DNA of 64,000 nt, taken from Diphasiastrum complanatum (lineage: Eukaryota > Streptophyta > Lycopodiopsida > Lycopodiales > Lycopodiaceae). Under the pieces are notes generated by a model that was not told the origin of the DNA, made no database searches, and saw only the letters and a program-made list of their open reading frames with translations. Below are positions 43,960-54,576 of the stretch, one piece after another. Where the stretch lies: positions 25,799,803-25,863,802 of the forward strand of contig CM055108.1 in assembly GCA_029204225.1 (NCBI GenBank). Reading direction: 5' to 3'. A program made the position numbers and the translations under genes. The first letter of the stretch is position 1. Each line of letters begins with the position of its first letter.

Positions 43960-44700
43960 CACCATTTTTGACACTCCATCTTGAACCTTGCAGCTTTGCA
44001 CATTTAATCCAATCGTCTTTCTTTTTTTTGCAAAGAGTAGCTTGTCGAGCGGCTTCGTGAGCAGATCTGCAATCACGTCTTCAAATTTTATGTACTGGAC
44101 CTGGAGCTCTCCTTTCGAGATCAAATCTCGAATGTGATGGTACTTCAGAGGTATGTGTTTTGTCTTTGAGTAAAAGACTGGATCCTGGGACAGATAAATG
44201 GCACTTTGAGAGTCCATCATCATCGTGCATGGTCCTCCTTGTGGTATCCCAATTGCCTCCAACATCATCTGCAACCACACTACCTCATTCGTCACCTTTG
44301 AAGCTGCAACGTATTCAGCTTCGCAAGAAGATTGAGCTACCAAGGTTTGCTTTTTGCATATCCAGTTGATTGCAACTTCGCACGCCATTGTACATCCTCC
44401 AGTTATGGACTTGTTGTCATCTTTGCAGCTCGCCTAGCTTGCATCACTACAGTGGTGCAGCTCGAATCCTTTTCTTTCGTTTTCTGCTATGTAGGTTAAT
44501 CCCATATTTTGGGTCCCCTTCAGATATTGTAGGATTCGTTTTGTCATTTGCCAATGTGCGATGCCAGGATGGGAAGAGAATTGGCTTAAGGCGTAAACAG
44601 AGAAAGCTAGATCGGGTTTGGTACAAATTGTAAGGTACATCAGACTACCGATTAGGTTTTGGTAGGGTATACCTGCCATCTTCTGTTCTTCCTCTTCCAT
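43960..44700 (-). pseudogene. copia RT end and RNase H
   Basis: From 44700 down: GIPYQNLIGSLMYLTICTKP, DLAFSVYALSQFSSHPG and ILQYLKGTQNMGL. After a break (44434-44388): WICKKQTLVAQSSCEAEYVA, MMMDSQSAIYLSQDPVFYSK and KHIPLKYHHIRDLISKGELQ, then IADLLTKPL. This is the full RNase H order of copia. An ALSTMEAEY-type motif is present as SSCEAEYVA, so the catalytic Glu region survives. Confidence 0.9.
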
Positions 44701-45530
44701 TTTTTTTGCAATCCTGCTTCGTCAACTTGGCACTAGCTATAATTGGTGTGGCCTTTTCTTTGCAGTCCATCATGTGATACTGCTTGCGCACCTTTCTGGC
44801 ATATTCAGACTAACTCAAGTGCATTTCACCCTTTGTTCGATCTCTTTTGATCTCCAGCTCGAGGCATTTCATTGCTTCTCCTATCTGTGATTTCATAACT
44901 TTCAGAAATCTGACTCTTCGTGTCTTTGGTCAGCATCAAAGAATTTCCTATCATCAAGGAATCATCCATGAAAATAATCAATATCACAAAATCTTTTCCT
45001 ACTCTTTTAATGTAGACATTACAGTCCGGTTTTGTAGGATTGAAGTCTAGAGACTTTAAAAGACCATTGAGCTTCTTGTACCAAGCTCGTGATGTCTATT
45101 TTAGACCATAAATGCATCTCTGCAACCGAGAGACATAATGTCATTGTCAAGGTCTTCAAATCGTTCAGGTTGCTACATGAAAATTTCTTCCTCTAGATCT
45201 CTGTGGACAAAGGCTGTCTTCACATCAATCTGGTGAATTTTCAAATTGTGTTGTGTGGCGTATGCAAGGAGTAGTCGTATGCTTGTCATCTTGACCATCG
45301 GTGAATATGTGTCGAAATAATCAACACCATATCTTTGTGTGTAGCCCTTCGTGACAAGCCTTGCCTTGTAACAGCCAATGGTGCCATCTGATTTCATTTT
45401 CATCTTGTACACCCATTTGTAGTCAACGATCTTTCTGTTTTCTGACAGTGGCTCTAGTGTCCATGTCTCGTTTCGCCTCATCGACTCGATCTCCTCTGAC
45501 ATTGCCTGCTTCCAGAATTCTCTCTCTGGA
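44700..45530 (-). pseudogene. copia reverse transcriptase
   Basis: RNETWTLEPL, VDYKWVYKMKMKSDGTIGCY, KARLVTKGYTQRYGVDYFDT, YSPMVKMTSIRLLLAYAT and IHQIDVKTAFVHRDLEEEIF are in one frame (45502-45173). The rest, including the region where YVDD should sit (IILIIFMDDSLMIGN-type bases near 44980-44940), is in broken frames. Confidence 0.88.
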
Positions 45531-45720
45531 CTTTGGACAGCTCTTTGATATATTGTTGGCTCTTCAGTGAAGCTACAGTACTCAAATTGTGTGATTGTCA
45601 GTGTAACGGTCTGGAGGTCTCATTTGTCTTGTTGACCTTCTGGGTTCGTTTCGTCGTTGTTCGAACGTTTCTTGTTCGTGGGGTTGATCTTCTGCTTCCT
45701 ACTGCTCTGGAGTCTGTGGC

Positions 45721-46460
45721 TCAACATTCTGATTTGATGTCTGTCCTCGATCTCCCTCTTTCATCTTTTAGTCCAGGAAATGTGGACTCATCGAACTTCA
45801 CATCTCTACTCGAAACAACTTTTTTCATGGTTGGGTTGTAGAGTCTGTACACTTGTGTTCCGTTCGAGTACCTGACCATGACCATTTGTTCTGATTTATC
45901 ATTGAACTTGCTTCTCTTTTCTTTTGGAATGTGCTTGTATGTTGCACATCCAAACACACGTACGTATGATAGATCAGGCTTTCTACTTATCCACATTTCG
46001 TACGGTGTCCTATTTTTCAGCGTTGTCATTGTTGATATGTTCTGCAGGTGTACAGCTACAGCTATTGCCACAGTCCAGAATTGACTTGGCAATTGAGCCT
46101 GTGCCATCATGCATCTAGCTCCTTCGACTAGCGTCTTGTTTCTTCTTTCTACGACACAAATATATTTTGGTGTGTACGCAAGAGTGAATTGATGCTCGAT
46201 CCCTTGTTCTTGGCAGAATTTTGAAAATTCTTTGCTCTTGTACTCACCTCTATTGTCAGATCTGATGATTAGGATCTTCTTTGAGGTGTGTCGCTCTTCA
46301 AATGCCACAAACTTCTTGAAGGAATCAAACACTTTTGATTTCTTCTTTAGGTAGTAGATCGTAGTCATCCGGCTGTAGTCATCTATGAACGTCAGAAAAT
46401 ACCTCGATCTTGAGAGTGAATCCATTTTCATCGGTCCACAGACATCTGAGTGGACGAGCT
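45721..46460 (-). pseudogene. copia integrase core
   Basis: An open frame of 236 codons reads SRYFLTFIDDYSRMTTIYYL, IIRSDNRGEYKSKEF (the usual DNGGEY is DNRGEY), VVERRNKTLVEGARCMMAQA and VRVFGCATYKHIPKEKRSKF. The third catalytic residue Glu is in VVERRN. The upstream part with the first catalytic Asp is in another frame near 46440. Confidence 0.9.
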
Positions 46461-47043
46461 CAAGAACTTCTTTGGCTCTTCTTCCCTCATATGTGAATGG
46501 ATTTTAATGTTGTTTGCCTTTCTGACCGGCTTCGCAGAACTCAGTATTGAGTCTTGATATCTTTAGACCTGTGACTATGTCTTTCTTACACATGTCATAG
46601 AGGCTCCTCATATTTAGATGATACATTCTCCTGTGCCAGAGCTGATCTCTATTCTTTGATGCATTTAATATGCTATCAGAGTTGTTGATTATCTTGGCTT
46701 GGTAGAGATTTTCTTCTCTTCATCCAACCATCAACAATTTGTTTGTATTTTTCTCGATCATGCAGCATGTATTGCCATCGAAGAAAACTCGAATTCCAAG
46801 ATCTGCCATCTTGGAGACTGATAACAGATCTTTTCTCAATGAAGGCACGTAGAGTGCCCCTGGTAGCTCTGCTTGACTTGACAATATTTGCAGTTGTAGA
46901 GTCCTGATGTCTTTGACATCATGTCTGCTCCCATCACCTAGAATCACTGCTTTGTTATGTTCGAGTTCTCTGAAGTCGATCAAGAATTTTTTGTTGCAGG
47001 TGATGTGTGATGTTGCTCTTGAATCAATGACTACATCGTAGTC
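46461..47043 (-). pseudogene. copia protease / GAG-pre-integrase
   Basis: VVIDSRATSHIT-type bases near 47030-47000 give a protease active site with Gly changed to Arg, so the DSG triad is lost. FRELEHNKAVILGDGSRHDV and LPGALYVPSLRKDLLSVSKM follow. Near 46650-46600 a LWHRRMYHLNMRSLYDMC-like GAG-pre-integrase segment is seen. Confidence 0.8.
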
Positions 47044-47760
47044 TTATTCAGTGTAGCTCGTAGAAGCTTCATCAAGTATTCTGAAGGCTTCATCACCTCT
47101 ATCGGCATCCTTGGATGACTCTGCAACATTTGCTTTCTCAGCCTTGTTCTTTCTTTTTGGGTTGAATCTACAATTGTATGCAGATTGCCCCTTCTTCTTG
47201 CAGTGCATGCAAGGTATTGTTGGATTGAACCAACATTTGTTGGTTGTATGGCCTAGTTTGTGACAGTGATCACAAGAAAAAGATTGTTGATTTGAGGACT
47301 TCGTCTTGTCAAATCTGGATTTGTTCTTGTTTTTCTTCCTTCCTTTCGTGAAAAGGGCCTTCTCTTTATCACTGCTTCCTTCTCCTTCATCCCTCATCAA
47401 TGACAAGACTGATTGCTTTGTCGAATGTCATATCTGGTAGACTCAGTATGAGCATTCTCAACGGCTGATAGGACGTAGATAAAAACTTCATGAAGTACAT
47501 CAGCTGTTGTGGTGTTGGGATGTGGTGCTCCTATCCTGAGTCATCCCATCATATGGATTGTAGCTGATTGTGAAGATGCATCACTGAAGCTGCAGTCCTC
47601 ACTTTGTACTTTTGTTTTAATCTTTCCCATACTGGGCACTTCTTGAAATTATCTTTCTTAGCTCATTGCCAAAACCAGGCAGAAAGAGATTGATCATCGT
47701 TGTAGTAACAATTTCCTGCCTGTCAGAGGAAAAACCAGACTTGTCTCTCTTGAACCGTGT
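47044..47760 (-). pseudogene. copia gag with two zinc knuckles
   Basis: The open frame 47406-47044 has a Lys/Ser-rich lead, then CDHCHKLGHTTNKC and CMHCKKKGQSAYNC. In the second knuckle the zinc-binding His is Gln or displaced. Upstream, broken frames to about 47760 give LQLQSI-W and ERLKQKYKVRTAASVMHL-type gag helices. Gag coats the RNA in the virus-like particle. Confidence 0.75.
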
Positions 47761-49430
47761 CACATGCAATCAAACCAACATGTAACCAAAATGTTCAACC
47801 AATAGATCAGCATGCAGTCTAGGTGAACAAACCATGAAATATACTTCTACTTTATTGCAAAATGAACTGACTACAACCAATCTACACATGCATTAACCTA
47901 AAAACTAGAAACAAAAACTAAATGGACAACTTCTTGAAATCTGAAAACTAAACTAGCATACACAGTACACTGCAAGAAACAAAACAAGAAACTAAACTAA
48001 CTAAACTAGACAGCATTTTAGAAGTCCAAGAATCAAGAAACACTCATTTATTGATTCTTGGACACCCCACACACCCCAAGAACATCAAGAACTGGATTGT
48101 AAAAGGATATGCAAGATCTACACCACAAATCCAGCCTATTAGGTTTACCTGAATGCTGATTCATACATTAATCCACAAGAAAACATGAAATCTAATCCAC
48201 TCTACGAAAGCAAGGGAACTAATCCACAACCACACACAAAGGAGATGGAGGGACAAGGTCATTAATGCATCACTCAAGAAACAAGAATGATCAAGGGGCT
48301 CAAGAATGCATCAAAACTCATGAAAGATCTTCTCATTTCAGCATGGAGTAGATACATTTACAAAAGCCTCCTCTTCACAAAGAGGGAGTCTCTTAAATAA
48401 GCAAGAGAGCTCCTTAGGTGGCATTTTCACATTACACAAATTACAAGTGGAATAATGCTCTCCACTAGAGGTCACCATCAAAAGGTGGCTCACTCTACTT
48501 TCTTTAAGAGGGGTCTACTTGCATTTATTAATTTAGCCTAGAAATACTAGTTCCTACATGGTCATTCCATTTTCCGAGATTCACCATGAGGCTTACACAG
48601 TTCTTGCTTGTCATTCCTAACTAGCATTTCTCGGCTCTCAGTCTTTGTTAGTCTCGTCTTGTCAAAGACCTCCTCGGTCTAAAGTGAGAGGTGCTCTTGA
48701 GTTGCTCTGTCCGAGTATCTTGGGGATTCGTCAGAATCAGCCAACAATTTCTGACAGATTTTTCATCGCACTCATTTGATATTTTTTTTAATTTCTCTTT
48801 CAAATAATGTATTTTGTGTATTGAATGTGCATTCTCATAAGCATCAAATTCTCACAGTAACCCAAAAGGCCATTTTTTGCCATGACACATATAGATTATT
48901 AATTGACTCGCTGAATGAAAATTTGGATGTTGCAATGAATATGGATCAATAAGATACAATGTTCCTGATGACCATAAATCTACATGCTTTAGCTTTTCCT
49001 CCCTGTATTGGAACATGTCAAAAGTTGACAATTTGGGTTGCTTTAAATTTTTTGTCTTGAGCGGAGCATATTCTGGTGACAAATCCACATGAAGATGATA
49101 AAGCTTTGTCATCAGTACAGTAGTATAGTAACAAACAGCACAACGACAATAACAGAGCTGGATATCGCGCTAACCTTGGAGATAGAGATGACATAGGCTT
49201 TGTTTCTGAAATGTCACTCCTGATTCAAATTTTTGAGTGTTCCCAACTATTGGGAGAGAATATTTTGACATTTTGAAAATTATATACTGTGGTTAAGCAC
49301 CAGTGAAGTTTGATGTGACTAAAGTAAGGTACATTCATTTTCATGAAAAGTTGTGCGGATAGATCCGTAAAGAAGTTAAAAAATGATATTTTAATAGCCT
49401 TATTGTTATTTTTCTCTATCCTACATGGCA
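47761..49430. other. Non-coding, possible leader/LTR remains of neighbouring copia
   Basis: No gene was recognised. By position, 47.77-48.75 kb (minus) should hold the leader and 5' LTR of the copia element. A TG...CA pair or primer-binding site could not be pinned down. Confidence 0.4.
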
Positions 49431-49439
49431 TTTCTTATA

Positions 49440-50012
49440 GGGCCCTCTTTGGGCCCATATTTTCTCTAATGTGGGTTTTTTGCCAGGTATCCATATGGTG
49501 TAGCAAATTAGTGGAATTAAAACTAGAGGTGTGCTCAGGGTGTGGATCATTTTTTATGCGAGCTTTCCCCTTGCAATCACGATGATCATACTCATCATCG
49601 GATCCTTCATTTTTCTCTCTAACGGCATCATCCATTACTTCTTTCAGCTGGTCGTATGAGTCAGGTGACTTAAGTCCTCTAGTTGAATGAAAGGGCTTGG
49701 GTCAACTTGGAAGATTTGAATCGTTTGGTAAGGGCTACAGTAAGGGTTTCCCAAGAAACTAGATCATATTCTTCAAGATTAAGATACCATTCCTTAGCAT
49801 TCCCAAGTAATATCATAGAAAATAGGCGTAATTTTTTCATTCTCAGAAGTATCAACATAGAATTTGCAGGCGTTTTCAAAATCTTGGAGAAATATGATTG
49901 GGTCGTATCCTCCATCATATTTTGGCACATCAATCCTAGGGATTTGTCTTTCAATTTGTGGAGTAGGGGCACCTTCAGATTCCTTACTCATGTCGCCTAT
50001 AATCAATCGGGC
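49440..50012 (-). pseudogene. Ty3/gypsy gag fragment
   Basis: The minus strand reads RIDVPKYDGGYDPIIFLQDF and ENACKFYVDTSENEKI, then after a frameshift near 49810 LLGNAKEWYLNLEEYDLVSW and LTVALTKRF. The AKEWYLNL...SWE.L...F..RF block is the Retrotrans_gag signature. A Pro/Asn-rich acidic segment follows to about 49440. Confidence 0.75.
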
Positions 50013-50435
50013 GGTATCACCATAAGATTACAGTAATATGACATGAAATCGAAGGGGAGAGAGTGATATTGCAACGGACACGCATAGAAGGTGGTCAACA
50101 ACTAGATAGGGTAAAACTGACTACTTTTCTGAAAATTCTTGGCTTACAAGACCCGAACAGAACTCGCACAAACTTCTAAGGTCTCAGAAATTAGTTGAAT
50201 CAGTCAAAGCCACAGTGTGCGAGTTTTGAATCTCAATATTTTAATAAAAATTTAAGGTCCTTGTGGTTCAGACATAAATTTCTTTTAAAAAATTTCTGGT
50301 TTCAACCTTCAGACAGATTTGCCTCACTATGTGCGAGTTTCTAAGGCTGTGTGCAAGCTTTAAAGAAAAGTCTAGATAGGTGTGCAAGTTTTATTTATGG
50401 AAAAAAGTTCTTAAAGGTACACAGAACATGAGTTC

Positions 50436-51266
50436 TTGATTGAAGATGAAGATGAACCTCTAGGTGCACATGAGTTAGCTAGATACAAGAAGAGATCTAG
50501 GCTTGCACTTCATTGTATGAAGATGAATGTGAGCAATGATTTGTTGAGAGAAGTATTAGCTTGTACTAGTGCTAAAGAGGCTTGGGAGTCTTTAAAATCA
50601 ATCCATGAATCTAGTAACACTTCAAGAGTACTCATGCTTAAAAATCAGATTTTGCAAAGCATGAGGAGAAGTGACGAGAGTGCACATGATTATGTACTCA
50701 GAATCAAGTCTCTAAATAGGGAGTTGGCTTCCATTGGAAAGAAGATTCAAGATGGAGAGCTTGTACAAATTGTTTTTAATGGTCTAGGAGATGACTTTGC
50801 AAATTTGGTTCAAAGTTTCTCCATCCAAGACACTTTGCCATCTATTGATAAGCTCTATAGTGTGCTTGTGGCTGAAGAGTCTAGGATGCTCCATGCAAAA
50901 GCAAGGATGGGTTCCTTATCATTGCAAGATGGAGATGAGAAAGCCAATTTCTCATTCAAGGGAAAAAAGAAGACCAATGGAAAGAAGAAGCATCCAAAGG
51001 AGGCCAAAGAAGAGTATGATGCATCAATCTCAAAGGAGAAGTCAAAGGACAAGTCAAAGCAAAAATGCTTCTTTTGTGGAAAGAAGGGGCATTATGCATC
51101 CGAATGCTACAAGAGGCTAAGAGCAAAAGAGGAGGAGGACAAACAAGGGAACCTTGCATATGAAGAGGATGAAGATGAGGAGATCTCATCTTTGATGGCA
51201 TCTACATCCACTCTAACAAGCAAAAGCAACTCAAAGGACACTTGGTGGATTGATAGTGGGGCTAGG
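50436..51266 (+). CDS. copia gag with zinc knuckle, fused to the start of protease and truncated
   Basis: An unbroken frame of about 275 codons encodes a copia Gag: DEDEPLGAHELARYKKRSRL, LLREVLACTSAKEAWESLKS, RVLMLKNQILQSMRRSDESA, a Lys-rich stretch, the zinc knuckle CFFCGKKGHYASEC at about 51066-51107, an acidic stretch, and WWIDSGA of protease at 51243-51263. It then runs into LTR sequence and stops at 51300. It is the best-preserved retroelement frame in the window. It cannot move by itself because protease, integrase and RT are deleted, but it might still make Gag. Confidence 0.85.
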
Positions 51267-51705
51267 CTAGGGTTTCATTTTAGGGCAAGAAGAGTGAGTT
51301 AACTTCCTTATTACATGCTGTAAATCCACCTAACTTCAAGAAAGAAGTTGAATTTGCTATGTATTCCAAGCTCTCATAGTGAGAAGATAGAAAATTTTTG
51401 GAGCTCATTGGCAATCTCAAGCTACTCCACTATGTACATTGAGTTTTATTGATCTAAATGAAACAAACTCAATTTCTACTTGTTTCTCAGGTTGAAGGCC
51501 ATACTACAGCTTGTAGTACACACGTGTGGACTCGGATTTGGTTCTTTGATCTTGTTTATTGATTATCCATACTTGTTATGTGTCAAATTGCTAATCTAAA
51601 TCAAGATTTATTGTCTAGTTTTTTGATGCATCATTAAGCAAGCACATAATCTCTCTTGTGGATCTTCTAAGATCCATTTTTGGTCCTTAAAGTACCGTAC
51701 TTTCA
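51267..51705 (+). repeat. copia LTR part, directly joined to protease start
   Basis: It aligns with the reverse complement of 8399-8835. It starts at GGCTAGGGTTTCATTTTAGG, inside the LTR, and ends at CTTTCA. The junction with the protease bases shows the repeated word GGCTAG, suggesting deletion between short repeats. Confidence 0.8.
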
Positions 51706-51899
51706 TAGTGTGCTGGGGAGACTATGCTGAAATGTTTTACAAAATTCAGCCAGAATTTTAGATTTCACTGTTTACTATTCTCTCTAGTGTGTTTATACAA
51801 GCCCATATTCTCTGCTCCCTTGATTGCCACAAATCACCTCATGGCGTCAGGTTGGCAGCCGAAATCGATTCTGAAGTGGCCTAAACTATGAAGATTCAT

Positions 51900-52335
51900 A
51901 GCAGAAAATTATTTATTGGTCGTTCCACATCTTTTAGAAAAAATTGCGTCCACTGACCCTCCCCACCACCGACACCTCATTTTCATTTAATTTTAATTTT
52001 GATTCGGATTCTTTCATTGCCCAACTCTTTCAAACCACCATAATCACCACTTCATCCCCTCGGTCTACCGCCACTCAATCTCCACTAACTACACCTATCC
52101 CACGCCCAACCTAGCTCTTCACAAATCCCTCCACACCATGAACCCTATATTCCTCCATTCACTGCTACTCCACAAAACTACCCAGATGGATCTGAACCCC
52201 TCCCTTATTTGGGTCCTTGGGATGATCTCCTCCCTTTAGTGCAAAAGGCAATATGGGCAAATCATGATGCACAGAAATACCTTGCCAAGGCCAACATATT
52301 TGTAGGTAAAGCCAGAATATTGCCCTCTCAAACAA
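51900..52335 (+). other. Proline-rich open reading frame, unrecognised
   Basis: From about 52080 one frame reads HHEPYIPPFTATPQNYPDGS, EPLPYLGPWDDLLPLVQKAI and WANHDAQKYLAKANIFVGKA and ends at a TGA near 52337. It is preceded by a Pro/Thr/Ser-rich low-complexity lead. The protein-like composition is suggestive, but it matches nothing I know and has no clear start. Confidence 0.25.
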
Positions 52336-52883
52336 CATGAATCTTTCACACCGGAGTTCACAGCCAACAACATTTAGTGGCCTATTCTTACAAAGTATGT
52401 ACAAACAGAAGGTCCGCCGACACGAGATCTTATTTCAAACTGCAGCCAATTCTATAAGCGAAACCATCGGTGCCCAGACAGGGATGTGCACTATTTTGCC
52501 GACAATTGCGGCCTTATCGCCTTCTTGGCACCTTTGGTGTTAAATTTCACACATGTGAGAATGCCCTAAAGTGTGTGATTGATCTCCTAAGAAAGCTTGT
52601 GCACTTGCCAATTGATTTCCAAGATCTAGATCAAAAAGCAAGGCATAGAGGCAAAAGATGGATGCAATAGTTGATAACCAAAGTTCATACACATGAAGAG
52701 GAAAGCTTCTTGAAAAAACAAAGGAAAATTAAGCTCCTCTCCTCAGGTAGAGAGAGAATAGAGCTAATTCCAACTCGTGTAGAGAGAGAAGAGACAACAA
52801 GCAAATCTTACCAAAAAGTTTGACTCACAAACTCAACTTACATAATGATCATAAGGAGAAGTACATATAGAGTTTGTAGAGAT

Positions 52884-53036
52884 CCCTCCTTGCATGCTAT
52901 TGAATCCCTAATCATAGCCTCTTCAATTCTATTTGACCCCTAATCATAGCTTCTTGCATTCTATTGGACCCCTAATCATAGCCTCCTTAATTTTGTTGGA
53001 CCTCTAATAATCACCTCCTTAATCCTATTGGACCCC
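52884..53036. repeat. 32-bp tandem repeat, about 4.5 copies
   Basis: The unit is CCTAATCATAGC(C/T)TC followed by a variable TT-A-TTCTATT and (T/G)GACC, beginning at 52907. Copies diverge by a few bases each. Confidence 0.85.
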
Positions 53037-53039
53037 TTG

Positions 53040-54025
53040 GTCAAAACTGACTTTTGACTCCATCACTCATCAAATTACATTGTCACAAGTGTCAAGACCC
53101 TATTCATATGCCTATCTAGCTCGAGATTATATCATGACTCATTTTTGGCTCAATAGAGGCATTACATGTGGACATTGCCAATTTGCCATCTATGCCAATT
53201 TTTGGCCCTATCATAACTCTACACAAAGAAGCTTGTCCTAAAAACTTAGAAGACCCCTAAAGTTATGATAAACTATTTTACACATGTGGGAACATGTTCC
53301 ACACATGTGAAATGTACTCACAAACATAAAAAACATAAAATTGCCAAGCTAGATTTTTGCCAATTTTTTACATTTGGCACCTCATCGGAATCTATCCTTG
53401 CCTCCCACTCTATTGGATCTCAATAAGCCCTTAGTCACCAAGATGGATCACCTCAACGTGGCTCGGCTTTATTATCGTGCGACCATGACAAGCGCCCTTC
53501 ATGTCGACATGATGGAAATCAGACAAACGCATGGCTTTCTCTAGAACATGCTCCATTATTATGGCCCACGACCTTTCTTGAATAAGTTATGGTGGCAGAT
53601 GTTTGAGCACGTCGGCAATAAATGCATGCCACCAGGGTGATGCTCAATAAGGAGACCTACAACGAAGTAGCCCGACAAAGAGCAGCTGCCATTGGCGTGG
53701 AACCGCCAATCCAATAAAGAGGGGGATAATGTTAGCCCAAAATAGGAATTTATGGTGGCATGTGTTTTGTAAGCCCACAAGTAAATTTAAATAAAGATTT
53801 AGGATAACCTTATACTTAGACCTTTTACTATTTAAGTTTAATTATTACAAACAATCATTTGTAATGGTTCAACTTAGAAAGTCTAATTTTTTAAAATTTA
53901 TTTCTAAGTTCAAGTTAATTCCTAAGTTCAAGTTTAATTCTAAGTTCATTGTAAGTGCACTTCATTTGTTTAGAGAAGGCACTTTACAAGTTAATTAGCA
54001 TTATGCTTAGACACAACATATTCCA
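53040..54025. other. Intergenic DNA, no gene seen
   Basis: No recognisable coding sequence on either strand. Confidence 0.5.
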
Positions 54026-54028
54026 TCT

Positions 54029-54232
54029 GTGCTTGCCTGCATTGGAGCCTCAGACCATCCCGAGTATCTGGAAGCAGTCACAAAGATTGAAAAGCTCGAA
54101 CAGGAGCTATCAGATCTCCAACAACAAATGGAAGATCAGAAGCTGGCTGTTGAGTTGCAAACTCAGGACTTGGCAACTGCATCTACACAGCCCAAGCGAA
54201 TGCGACGGAATCAGTGCTCGGGCCTCCTCTTG
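54029..54232 (+). pseudogene. Short coiled-coil coding remnant
   Basis: The reading HPEYLEAVTKIEKLEQELSD followed by LQQQMEDQKLAVELQTQDL has heptad spacing of Leu/Ile/Val, then TQPKRMRR. It resembles the coiled-coil end of a retroelement gag, but no zinc knuckle or other landmark follows. The hairpin array starts 105 bp downstream. Confidence 0.35.
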
Positions 54233-54336
54233 CCTCCTTTCATTGGATTATTGTGGCATGCTTTATTTGTTAATTATTTAGTTAGCCGCAATTTATTATT
54301 TCATTTCCCTTTGGGAGTTAGTATTAGTTTTACGGT

Positions 54337-54503
54337 TTGCTAGTTGGGAAGCCTTAGCAAGCCTAGTTTATTGTTGATCCTTGCTAGTTGGGTACCGCCT
54401 TAGCAAGTTTATTTACTTTCCAAGTAGTGGCTAGTTGGGTACTGCCTTAGCCACACCTTAATTAGTTTTTATTTCGAGCACCAGTTGGGAAGCCTTGGTG
54501 CTC
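54337..54503. repeat. Array of four hairpins with a constant loop and co-varying stems
   Basis: Four hairpins start at 54337, 54380, 54427 and 54476 (spacing 43-49). Their stems are TTGCTA/TAGCAA, CTTGCTA/TAGCAAG, GTGGCTA/TAGCCAC and GAGCACCA/TGGTGCTC. The loops are nearly constant: GTTGGGAAGCCT, GTTGGGTACCGCCT, GTTGGGTACTGCCT and GTTGGGAAGCCT. The stem sequence changes while pairing is kept, so both sides changed together. This argues for selection on structure in RNA or single-stranded DNA, or for a copying mechanism that remakes the stems. Confidence 0.85.
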
Positions 54504-54576
54504 CCTTTTCGTTTATGTTTTTATTTCACAGTTGTTAAGCTTTGTAGAACTTAGAAGGTGGACGACCAGTCTACCA

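Larger units (their letters stand above)
43783..47760 (-). mobile_element. Ty1/copia element, minus strand, near-complete internal region
   Basis: On the minus strand the order is gag with two zinc knuckles (about 47760-47044), protease/GAG-pre-integrase (about 47040-46460), integrase (46431-45721), RT (about 45520-44700) and RNase H (44700-43980). The family equals the fragment at 58.44-59.6 kb. Several stops and frameshifts split it. LTRs were not recognised on either side. Confidence 0.87.

Noticed and set aside
44160-44633. Plus-strand frames opposite RNase H
   Set aside because: They are antisense shadows; the minus strand has the RNase H motifs.
45533-46118. Plus-strand hydrophobic frames
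   Set aside because: They are antisense shadows of the copia integrase.
54337-54503. Integron attC sites, because GTTGGG(A/T) resembles the GTTRRRY core
   Set aside because: attC needs the inverse RYYYAAC core on the other arm and conserved stem-end positions. Here the GTTGGG lies in the loop and its partner is GCCT, and the context is eukaryotic.
54337-54503. CRISPR array
   Set aside because: The constant part is only 12-14 bases, and the variable flanks are self-complementary instead of random spacers.
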